Positions 17,417 to 25,009 of a stretch of 64,000 nt of DNA are shown in pieces. Where the stretch lies: the NCBI RefSeq assembly GCF_001428045.1, contig NZ_LMSD01000042.1, positions 273,891-337,890 on the forward strand, in the 5' to 3' direction. The position numbers were made by a program, and so were the translations under genes. Source of the DNA: Paenibacillus sp. Soil750 (lineage in GTDB: Bacteria; Bacillota; Bacilli; Paenibacillales; NBRC-103111). Within the stretch, counting starts at the first letter, position 1; each line of letters opens with the position of its first letter. The notes under the pieces were generated by a model. It was not told the DNA's origin. It saw only the letters and a list, made by a program, of their open reading frames with translations, and searched no databases.

Positions 17417-18805
17417 TCACCCTTTCGCGAATTCGGGCTTTTGGAACGATACAGCTTCACTTGCCTTTTGCCAGAACTGAGCTAAGGCATTGTTGTTCCA
17501 CGCAGCTTTCGTGCCAGGGGATCTGACGAAGCGTCCTTGGCTGTACACCCATCTGCGTTCAGGGAGCATGGTAAAAATTTCTTCGATTGAACTGCCATCT
17601 ACGATGACGAAATTGGCTGGACAACCTTCTGTAATCCCATAGGCAGAAAGTCCAAGAACCTTTGCGGGAGCTTCCGTGATCATCCGCAGCAATGTGCGAA
17701 GATCTGCGGGTCTGCCCATATGCGCAGCATAGGATGAGATCAGTGCTATTTGAAGTAAATCCCCTCGCCCGAAAGGGTGAAATGGATCATGAATATTGTC
17801 CGATGCAACTGCGATTGGAATGCCTCGCTCATGAATTTGCTTTAAGCGAGTGACGCCCCTTCTCACAGGGAATGAATCCTGTCTGCCTTGCAAATACAGA
17901 TTAACGGCAGGCAAGGAAACTGCCTTTAGTTTGGCCTCTGTCATCTTGTCGATGATGCCGCCTGCATCTTCATCAGTCATCGAGGCTAATGCACACAAGT
18001 GATCAACGGTCACTCTGCCCTCATAGCCTGTTTCTTTCGTGCACTCTGCTACATATTCAACCGTTCGCATCTGGGGATTATCGGTTTCATCACAATGTAG
18101 ATCAATTGGAACATCGTATTTCTCTGCCATTTTGAAAATAAAATCAATATCATCCTTCGGTGTTACCGATAAATGTGGTGCACCACCGATACCATCCACG
18201 CCCATCCGTAAGGCTTCCTCAATGGCTTCATTATCCAGAGACATGAAATTGTAGGGACACATCGGGAAAAGCTGCAAAGTCATGTATGGCGCTAAGGCCT
18301 CTCTGGCTTCAAGTGCGGCTTCAATTGTGCGTAAAGCGATGTCCCGTGAATATCGAAGATTGAAATCCAGATGCGTGCGAATGTGTGTGGTACCAAAAGA
18401 CAGAGCCTGCAGCGCCGATCGCATCATTCTAGCTTTAATCTCGTCTTTCGAGAACGTAGGCGATGCCGCCGAGTAGTTGCGAACCGCCTCTTCCAGCGTA
18501 CCGCTGATATTCTCCACGGTGGTTAAGGAAAACGCTTTGTCGAGATGCATATGCGAATCTACAAAGCCTGGAAGTACGATTTTACCTTGTAGATCAAGTA
18601 CTGTGATGCTGGATGTTTCTACATGTTGATCAGGATTCCATGATTCGAGCGAGGTTAAACTGGGAGCAGCGGCATCTGCTTCTTGTATGCGAATATGCGT
18701 CCAATGACCATCGCGAATCGAGAGACAATATAATTCCCCTTCATTTAATAATGGCAATCTGACGTTACATAGATCGATGTTGTTGTTAGAAGCCAATGCC
18801 GCCAC
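17417..18805 (-). CDS. cytosine deaminase-like amidohydrolase
   Basis: A 462-residue amidohydrolase of the CodA/AtzC branch: metal motif DSHMHLDKAFSL (near residue 84), catalytic segment HCDETDNPQMRT, then DHLCAL and metal Asp in ASDNIHDPFHPFG. It is clearly paralogous to the CodA-like gene at 11369 but the Gln of the IGFPQDG loop is replaced (LFPMCP), and a different ring or side chain is expected. The N-terminus has about 60 residues of beta domain. It sits 15 bases downstream of the binding-protein gene. The two paralogues may act on successive intermediates. Confidence 0.85.
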   Translation of the reverse strand: MAALASNNNIDLCNVRLPLLNEGELYCLSIRDGHWTHIRIQEADAAAPSLTSLESWNPDQHVETSSITVLDLQGKIVLPGFVDSHMHLDKAFSLTTVENISGTLEEAVRNYSAASPTFSKDEIKARMMRSALQALSFGTTHIRTHLDFNLRYSRDIALRTIEAALEAREALAPYMTLQLFPMCPYNFMSLDNEAIEEALRMGVDGIGGAPHLSVTPKDDIDFIFKMAEKYDVPIDLHCDETDNPQMRTVEYVAECTKETGYEGRVTVDHLCALASMTDEDAGGIIDKMTEAKLKAVSLPAVNLYLQGRQDSFPVRRGVTRLKQIHERGIPIAVASDNIHDPFHPFGRGDLLQIALISSYAAHMGRPADLRTLLRMITEAPAKVLGLSAYGITEGCPANFVIVDGSSIEEIFTMLPERRWVYSQGRFVRSPGTKAAWNNNALAQFWQKASEAVSFQKPEFAKG

Positions 18806-18820
18806 CTCCCGAAGTTTTGT

Positions 18821-19903
18821 TTATTTTTTAGGCAAGAATTGTGTTGTGAACACTTTATCAATATTCTCAGCAGTCTTCAGTACGCCCACTTCAACTAATT
18901 GCTTCTGCACTTCTTCCCATCTCTCTTTGGTCATAATGCCTGTGCCTTTAGTCGCTGCATCGCCACCGAATACAAAGTCCATTTCCTTCGCTGCGCTGTA
19001 TTTCATCATGTCGAGGCCCATGTCTGGGTTTTTCGTTTGAATGCTTGGATTAATCTCATCGGAATGATCTTTGTAGTAATCCCAACCCTTCACCGTCGCT
19101 TCAACGAAGGCTTTGACTTGATCCGGATGCTCTGCGATCATCTTCTCCGTTGTGAAGTACACACCTGCGTAAATTTTATAACCAGAATCGGCAACGAGCA
19201 GCGTACCGTATTCGACCTTCTGTTGATCCATCGTGAATGGCTCTGAGGTCACATAGCCTTGCGTTAGCGCCGTTTTATCACTCACAAAGTTCACTAATTG
19301 ACCTGTATATTTCATTTCTTGTGCGTTCGTTAATTTGTATTTATTTTTGATAAATTGCCAGAAGCTCGCCGTGGATGCTACATACACTTTATGACTATTT
19401 AAATCTCCGAAGTCTTTCACACCGGCATCTTTATGATAAAACAAAGCTTGTGGACTCTTTTGCATAGACGTTGCAATCGCCACTACTGGTATTCCTTCTT
19501 GTCTGGCTACCAAAATATCATCACCGTTCGCCATCCCGAATTGGGCTTTACCAGAAGCTACAATCTGTGTTGAGGATACAGAAGGACCACCAGGCATCAA
19601 TGTCATATCAAAACCAGCATCCTTGTAATAGCCTTTCGACAAAGCAGCAAAATTCCCACCATGCTCAGGCTCCGCGAACCAGTTCAAGACCACCGTTGCT
19701 GGAACAATCGGTTTGGCGGCTGGTGCCGCTGACGTTGCAGGAGAAGCCGCCGCCGCCGTTGGTGCTGCTGTTGGCGCTGACGAGGAAACGGGAGTACTGG
19801 AACTTCCACATGCGGCTAACAAACTAGAAATCATCACTAAACTAAGGGATACAGCAGCTGGGCGTTTCGTTGCAAGTGCAAGAGTACGTTGAAATCGTTT
19901 CAT
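18821..19903 (-). CDS. NMT1/THI5-like ABC importer binding lipoprotein
   Basis: A 360-residue lipoprotein. I place the start at 19903 because GGAGGGGAAG precedes that ATG; an upstream in-frame extension to 19978 lacks a site. The signal ends in SSLLAAC, making Cys32 the lipidated residue, followed by an Ala/Pro/Ser linker. The mature part opens with TVVLNWFAEPEHGGNF, typical of NMT1/THI5-like proteins that bind pyrimidines, sulfonates or similar small molecules. It should serve the permease at 12650 and the ATPase at 14929. Confidence 0.9.
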   Translation of the reverse strand: MKRFQRTLALATKRPAAVSLSLVMISSLLAACGSSSTPVSSSAPTAAPTAAAASPATSAAPAAKPIVPATVVLNWFAEPEHGGNFAALSKGYYKDAGFDMTLMPGGPSVSSTQIVASGKAQFGMANGDDILVARQEGIPVVAIATSMQKSPQALFYHKDAGVKDFGDLNSHKVYVASTASFWQFIKNKYKLTNAQEMKYTGQLVNFVSDKTALTQGYVTSEPFTMDQQKVEYGTLLVADSGYKIYAGVYFTTEKMIAEHPDQVKAFVEATVKGWDYYKDHSDEINPSIQTKNPDMGLDMMKYSAAKEMDFVFGGDAATKGTGIMTKERWEEVQKQLVEVGVLKTAENIDKVFTTQFLPKK

Positions 19904-20114
19904 GGTTAACTTCCCCTCCATATTTGGTTTTCTATGTCTACAAATCTTGTTTAACCTTGAGTCAAATATACGTTTCACAACTTGTCTCCGTCAACGAATA
20001 GACTGACGTTTTGTATTTTTACACAATAAAAGTACGGCTTTTCATTACTTTTACAACTTTAATATTATTGTAAATTGAATAATACTACTTAAACCCGAAC
20101 ATTATACCTTGGAG

Positions 20115-21119
20115 CTAAATCGTCCCAACCTCTACACCTAATTCTCTTAGCCAACGACGATATGCTATGGAGAAGCGATCTACCTTATGATTTAACTCGA
20201 CTTGCAGATCTAGAGGCAGCAGCTCAGGTTTCTGCGTCTCAATGACCCTAGCATCCTGCTCAAACACGATGTCTTGGAATTTAATGAAATTCGCATCATC
20301 AACATCGTACGCATAGTTACGTGAAACCATCATGAAGACAACACATTCTTCAGCAGCTACAGGCAGTACGGTGAGCATAATCCATAACGTTTGACCATTA
20401 CTTGGATCCGCCTTCGATAGTCTAGCTGACAATGGCCGATACACTTCCTTCATATAGACATATGTAGTACCCTCACTTTTATCTGAACCCGAATGTGCAA
20501 CAGGCTGGAAAATCGGAATATTTTCGATATAGATGCGATCCTCTTCTTTCACTACCTGGAAATCAGGAAGCTCGGCATAGTCTGGGTGACCCAGTAAATC
20601 CTGATGGACGAACATTAAGTGAGCGAAGTCTGTGAAATTTTCAATGACACGCGTCCCTGCTGCAGCAACCTTATAGGGTCCGCACGGAAGTGGGTGGTAC
20701 TCTGGATTCGCAAACTCTTCGAAATGCGGGATTGGGGCTGCGGGTTCACCAATACATACCCAGATGAAGCCATATTTCTCTTCACAAGCGTACGTCAGGG
20801 CTTTCGCGCGAAGCGGAATTTTCTCGCCTTTGGGTTGTGCAGGAATACAAACGCACTGTCCCGAGGAGTCGTACTGCCAGCCATGATACGGACAAACCAG
20901 CACATCATCCTTGACCCACCCTTTGGATAACATGGCTCCACGATGGACGCAGAGATCTTGCATGGCGTGAACGCCTCGCCTTGAGCGATAAAGAGCTACT
21001 CTTTCTCCTAAAATGATGACACCTACCGGTTGATCTTTCAGCTCCGATGCAAGGTACACCGCATGCCAATCATTTTCAAGAACGGGATCATGTAGACGTT
21101 GTAATGCCATAGAATTCAT
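20115..21119 (-). CDS. Rieske non-haem iron oxygenase, alpha subunit
   Basis: A 334-residue oxygenase. The Rieske cluster ligands are C57-x-H59 (DLCVHRGA) and C76-x2-H79 (VCPYHGWQY); the mononuclear iron site is the DFAHLMFVH segment with Asp164, His167 and His172. Size and layout resemble vanillate O-demethylase and methylxanthine N-demethylase oxygenases, which remove methyl groups or hydroxylate rings. No dedicated ferredoxin reductase is nearby; the WrbA-like protein is the only flavoprotein reductase candidate in the cluster. It is 16 bases downstream of the ATZ/TRZ amidohydrolase gene. Confidence 0.92.
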   Translation of the reverse strand: MNSMALQRLHDPVLENDWHAVYLASELKDQPVGVIILGERVALYRSRRGVHAMQDLCVHRGAMLSKGWVKDDVLVCPYHGWQYDSSGQCVCIPAQPKGEKIPLRAKALTYACEEKYGFIWVCIGEPAAPIPHFEEFANPEYHPLPCGPYKVAAAGTRVIENFTDFAHLMFVHQDLLGHPDYAELPDFQVVKEEDRIYIENIPIFQPVAHSGSDKSEGTTYVYMKEVYRPLSARLSKADPSNGQTLWIMLTVLPVAAEECVVFMMVSRNYAYDVDDANFIKFQDIVFEQDARVIETQKPELLPLDLQVELNHKVDRFSIAYRRWLRELGVEVGTI

Positions 21120-21135
21120 CCTCCTCTAATTGGAC

Positions 21136-22521
21136 CTACATTTGATTCGCAAAAATAGGATACTGCCCCGCTAACTTACTTCTAAGTACGTCAACTCTGG
21201 CTTGCGCTCTTCTCAAAATCTCCTGCTCATCAATCCATGTGCTCTTCCCATGCTCCACAACGACTTGCCCGCCTACCATCACCAAATCGACGTCATTCCC
21301 GTTAGCATTATAGACAAGGGCTGAAGAAGCGCGATGCACGGGACTTATATGGGCTTTCATCATATCAACTGTCACTAGATCTGCTTTCTTCCCTGGTTCG
21401 AGGCTGCCTAAATCCTGGCTTCGGCCAACAGCCTTTGCCCCATTCACTGTGGCCATTCGCAGGACATCCATCGGAGGCAGCAATGTGGCATCCAACTCAT
21501 TCACCTTGTGCAAGCAAGCAGTAAATTTCAGCACTTCGAGGTTATCTTGGCAGTTGTTGCTGCCAGGACCATCTGTTCCTAGCGCAACATTGATGCCCAT
21601 CCGCAGCATCTCAGGTACCCGTGCAACGCCGGAAGCTAGGTACATATTGGAAACGGGACAATGGATGACCGATGCTTGTTTTTCTTTGATGAGGTCGAGC
21701 TCTCCGTCATCCAGCCAAACACCGTGGACAATCTGTGTCTGATCGCTGAGTAAGCCCACTTCATTTAGAAGCTCCAAATTTCTAAGACCGTATCGCGCCA
21801 TCGTTGTGTCGATTTGTTCACTCGTTTCTGCGACATGTACATGAGAAATGAGCTTGCGATCTCGACTGAACACGGCTGCTTGTTCGAGATATTCTCGGGA
21901 ACAACCATATAAATTGAGTGGTCCGAGCGCTATTCGAATGCGGCCATTTCCTGCACCTTCCCACTGATCAAGCAATTGATCTGTGGCGTTGAAAATCTGC
22001 TCACCTGTCTCGCGCAAGCGAACCTCTCCTGCTAGGTCGGATCCTCCTCGTGCCAAATGTCCACGAATCCCTGAATCAATCATTGCTCTTAACACACTGG
22101 CATCATTCTCTGGGTACGTATGGATGTAGTGATGATCCATCATATAGGTAGCGCCTGATTTCAAATTCTCGATGCACCCAATCAATGCGGCCAAATAGAA
22201 ATCCTCCGGTTCCATCGCGAGACTCATCGGCCAAATGATCTCTTTCAGCCACTGGGCTAAGGGGGAGTGATCGGATACGCCTCGCATGAATGTTTGAAAC
22301 AGATGCGTGTGGCCATTCACGATGCCGGGGATTACTACTTTCCCCTCTGCGTTATAACGGTAGGAGGACTCTGTGAGAAGATGATCTAAACTGCCATCTG
22401 ATTTCCATTCGCCAACTTCACAGATAACATCATGTTCCATGTACACATAGCCTGGTTTGAACATTTGGTTCGTGGCATTCATTGTCAGGACGGTTCCGTT
22501 GTAGATGAGTTTTTTGGTCAT
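21136..22521 (-). CDS. ATZ/TRZ-family amidohydrolase
   Basis: A 461-residue metal-dependent hydrolase: metal motif NGHTHLFQTFMRG (about residues 69-81), HVHVAETSEQ, HGVWLDDGE and the metal Asp in LGTDGPGSNN. This is the triazine hydrolase/8-oxoguanine deaminase/MTA deaminase group, which displaces an amino, chloro or similar group from an N-heterocycle. It is the first gene of the cluster and lies next to the divergent Lrp-type regulator. An AGGAGG-like site precedes the ATG. With two CodA-like paralogues it makes three deaminase-type enzymes in one cluster. Confidence 0.88.
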   Translation of the reverse strand: MTKKLIYNGTVLTMNATNQMFKPGYVYMEHDVICEVGEWKSDGSLDHLLTESSYRYNAEGKVVIPGIVNGHTHLFQTFMRGVSDHSPLAQWLKEIIWPMSLAMEPEDFYLAALIGCIENLKSGATYMMDHHYIHTYPENDASVLRAMIDSGIRGHLARGGSDLAGEVRLRETGEQIFNATDQLLDQWEGAGNGRIRIALGPLNLYGCSREYLEQAAVFSRDRKLISHVHVAETSEQIDTTMARYGLRNLELLNEVGLLSDQTQIVHGVWLDDGELDLIKEKQASVIHCPVSNMYLASGVARVPEMLRMGINVALGTDGPGSNNCQDNLEVLKFTACLHKVNELDATLLPPMDVLRMATVNGAKAVGRSQDLGSLEPGKKADLVTVDMMKAHISPVHRASSALVYNANGNDVDLVMVGGQVVVEHGKSTWIDEQEILRRAQARVDVLRSKLAGQYPIFANQM

Positions 22522-22540
22522 GCGGCACCTCCTCGCTTAA

Positions 22541-22705
22541 TTTAATGTTATGTTATCTAACACTAAATTAATTCTGTTCAATTTATGTTATATTAATTAA
22601 CATGATTATATGAACACTTTCGTATATCGTCAACACTTTGTGTAAATGCATATCACAAAAATTGTTTCGTTTATTTAAAAATATTGTGATTTTTAATTAA
22701 CATTA
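22541..22705. promoter_or_regulatory. AT-rich operator region with repeated TAACA/TGTTA motifs
   Basis: Between the divergent amidohydrolase and Lrp-type genes there are three related sites: TTTAATGTTA (22541-22550) paired with TAACACTAAA (22558-22567), ATGTTA (22585-22590) paired with TAACAT (22598-22603), and TTAATTAACATTAG (22692-22705). They are plausible binding sites for the Lrp-family protein encoded at 22802, spaced for oligomeric binding. This is inference from pattern only. Confidence 0.5.
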
Positions 22706-22801
22706 GTTGTATTTCCAATGTTTTTCGTGTCGTATTTTGAAAATAGCAAGAAATACTGAGCAATTGTATATATTTTTAGATAATGAATAGGAGTGATGTT
22801 T

Positions 22802-23263
22802 ATGTTAGATTTGCACGTTCTGGACCCTGTCGATCAAGAAATTATTAAGTTGCTGCATGAGAACAGCAGAATGTCCTACGCAAAAATCGGTGAGATTCTG
22901 AATCTATCGCGTGTTGCGATTCAAAAGCGTGTTGAAAACCTTATTGACAATGAAATTATCGAAAATTTTACGATTCGCTTGAATGCAACGAAGCTAGGGA
23001 AGGTAGTTAGTGCATTCTTCGAAGTGGAAGTGGAGCCGCGCTTCGCGGAGGAAGTGGGAAACACACTTTCGGCGGACCCGAATGTGGTGTCGATCTACCA
23101 AATGACGGGAACCAGCTCCTTACACATGCACGCTTTGTTAAAGGATGATGCTGCGCTGGAGGAATTCCTCTATAAGAACATCTACAAGCTGAACGGCGTT
23201 GTGCGCGTGAACACACAAATGGTGATTAAAAGATTCAAACAAGGGACGGGTTTGGAGCTTTGA
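22802..23263 (+). CDS. Lrp/AsnC-family transcriptional regulator
   Basis: A 153-residue regulator with an N-terminal helix-turn-helix (VDQEIIKLLHENSRMSYAKI then SRVAIQKRVENL, residues 8-55) and a C-terminal RAM ligand-binding domain. I start it at the ATG at 22802 because AGGAG ends 8 bases before it; upstream in-frame GTG and ATG codons overlap that site. It is divergent from the catabolic cluster and is its likely regulator, probably sensing an amino-acid-like or pathway metabolite. Confidence 0.9.
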   Translation: MLDLHVLDPVDQEIIKLLHENSRMSYAKIGEILNLSRVAIQKRVENLIDNEIIENFTIRLNATKLGKVVSAFFEVEVEPRFAEEVGNTLSADPNVVSIYQMTGTSSLHMHALLKDDAALEEFLYKNIYKLNGVVRVNTQMVIKRFKQGTGLEL

Positions 23264-23742
23264 TTTGGACTATCTGAGGGCGACTAGGCGAGAGGATTGA
23301 TCGAGGAGAACAGATTGGCTACTATAAGTGAGCTTGTGGGTTGAGGTACTATTGATGGGATTGGAATTGGTTAGTTGGTGAGGTGGAGACTTGATAATAA
23401 TGCTGCTGAATAAGAGAATTGTGGCAGGCTTGGGTGTTGAGTAGCATCATTAATCGATTGTAAAGAGAGCCACCCGCGGAGATTTACTATTAGGTCGAGA
23501 AGTCTCGGAGGGCGTGCCCGCTCAGATTCAATTAACTGGAAAAACTCCAGCTATTTCGTAAGTTTAGGGTGAAATGTAGAGAGTAGATGGAAAAAGTACA
23601 TCTAATACTCTCGATTCTGTTGATTTCGGCGGATTCGACTGAAAACAGCTGTACTTTTTACAGTTATTTCAAATAAAGCTAAGAATGACATGAAATTAAC
23701 TACATATTTTCCATCTATTTACTTTTATATGAGCGCCTAGGC

Positions 23743-23872
23743 TGGGTCGCGGGTGCGGGTTGGGGTTCTGGTTTGGGGTTCTGGTTTGGGGGCGGGTTTG
23801 GGTGCGAGTGTGGGTGTGGGTGCGAGTGTGGGTGCGAGTGTGGGTGCGAGTGTGGGTGCAGGTGCGGCTGCG
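23743..23872 (+). repeat. G-rich minisatellite with quadruplex-type runs
   Basis: Runs of three or more G separated by one to seven bases occur from 23743 to about 23802, which fits two or more G-quadruplex motifs on the plus strand. From 23800 to 23859 a 12-base unit GGGTGCGAGTGT repeats about four times (full copies at 23800, 23818, 23830 and 23842, with a half copy between). Open frames on both strands here are low-complexity and I do not call them genes. Confidence 0.8.
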
Positions 23873-23929
23873 GGTAATAGTGGCGGCGTTGCGGTGGCAC
23901 TTAACACCAGCTACCTCCCCCAAGAACAA

Positions 23930-23971
23930 AAAGCTGTTTCCAAGTAGATCTTTCCACTTGGAAACAGCTTT
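23930..23971 (-). terminator. terminator of the yhaM gene
   Basis: A 16-bp perfect stem: AAGCTGTTTCCAAGT-type arm at 23930-23945 and its complement at 23956-23971 around a 10-base loop. On the minus strand a T run follows. It stands directly after the yhaM stop codon. Confidence 0.88.
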
Positions 23972-23977
23972 CCTCTA

Positions 23978-24934
23978 TTACAGTTTCAAGCGATACATCG
24001 CTTTGTTTTCTAACCCGCGGATCATCGGTGTCCAAGACTCGGACTCCGGTGTGACAAGCAGCGTGTCCTCGACCATTTGCAGCTTCGCATCCATGGAGTC
24101 GATGTAATGTAGAGCGATTGCCTCCGGTAGCTGCGGCAGTACAGGACTTCCCCACTCCGGCAAGTTGTGGTGGGAAAGGACAATATGCTGCAATCCAATG
24201 ACGAGGTCGGATTGAAGATCTAACCCAAGGTGCAGAGCAGCCTCTGTAATCCAGTTGGACGCCATCGAGATGTGTCCCAGCAGCTTCCCTTGTACGCTAT
24301 AGTCGGAAACGATGCCGAGTTGCGCGATCATTTCTTCCGGCTTCGCGATATCATGAAGGATAATGCCTGCTTTGATCAAGTCCGAATTGAGAAATGGGCG
24401 CTGTTTACAAATAAACTCACCAAGCTCCAGCATCCGCACGATGTGATAGGCAAGCCCTGCGAAATACGCATGATGATGCGTCTTAGCCGCTGGATAATGG
24501 TCTAACTTATCTCCGACCTTCGACACACAAAACGAGACGATAGACTGAATTGTTGGATTTGTAATACTCGCCAACACGCCATTAATCGTATGAATCAGAT
24601 CAGCTGGACTGATCGGCGCAGAACGAATAAAATCAGTGATTTGCACGCCATCTTCCGGCAATGCTTTGCGAATTTTCCCAATCTTCACTTGCAAGCGTTC
24701 ACGGTACAATTGAACAAGTCCCTGTACCTTCACTAAGGTCATTGGGAAAAAGGTTTCTTTATCCGCAGCGCTGACGTCCCACATTTTGGCGGATACTTGT
24801 CCGCTCGCATCACAGAGTACAATATCCATGAAATCTTTGGCTGGTGTTGTATTCGTCTGTTTAATTTCCAACTCTTTAATTAAGTAAAAGCCCGTAAATT
24901 CATCTGGTGCTTGTAATTGTTTAATTAATGTCAT
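23978..24934 (-). CDS. yhaM: 3'-5' exoribonuclease YhaM
   Basis: A 318-residue protein with an N-terminal OB-fold nucleic-acid domain (about 10-90) and a C-terminal HD domain: His pair in KTHHHAYFAGLAYH and the HD dyad in AGIILHDIAKPEE, with a later LSHHNLPEWG. YhaM degrades RNA and single-stranded DNA from the 3' end in Bacillota. I choose the ATG at 24934, which has GGAGG 7 bases before it; the longer frame to 24985 has no site. It is downstream of, and on the same strand as, the YesM/YesN pair but separated from it. Confidence 0.92.
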   Translation of the reverse strand: MTLIKQLQAPDEFTGFYLIKELEIKQTNTTPAKDFMDIVLCDASGQVSAKMWDVSAADKETFFPMTLVKVQGLVQLYRERLQVKIGKIRKALPEDGVQITDFIRSAPISPADLIHTINGVLASITNPTIQSIVSFCVSKVGDKLDHYPAAKTHHHAYFAGLAYHIVRMLELGEFICKQRPFLNSDLIKAGIILHDIAKPEEMIAQLGIVSDYSVQGKLLGHISMASNWITEAALHLGLDLQSDLVIGLQHIVLSHHNLPEWGSPVLPQLPEAIALHYIDSMDAKLQMVEDTLLVTPESESWTPMIRGLENKAMYRLKL

Positions 24935-25009
24935 GTATGTGCCTCCAATAATCAATAGGAACATTATACTACGAAATACGCCCAATTGATTAGTGGCCTG
25001 CCTAGAAAT

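Larger units (their letters stand above)
23264..23977. other. 714-base gene-free region with repeats and a G-rich tract
   Basis: No credible gene. The first 270 bases show nothing I can name. From 23531 to 23671 there are three related hairpin-like segments built on a GGAAAAA-T-CA core: AACTGGAAAAACTCCAGCTA near 23534, GATGGAAAAAGTACATCTAA near 23586, and AGCTGTACTTTTTACAGT near 23647. From 23743 to 23872 lies the G-rich minisatellite listed separately, and the yhaM terminator closes the region. Confidence 0.6.

Noticed and set aside
23696-23947. Open frames on both strands in the G-rich tract
   Set aside because: They are low-complexity translations of the minisatellite (Gly/Val/Ala or His/Thr/Arg runs), without a ribosome binding site, and several frames are open at once because the repeat unit is 12 bases.
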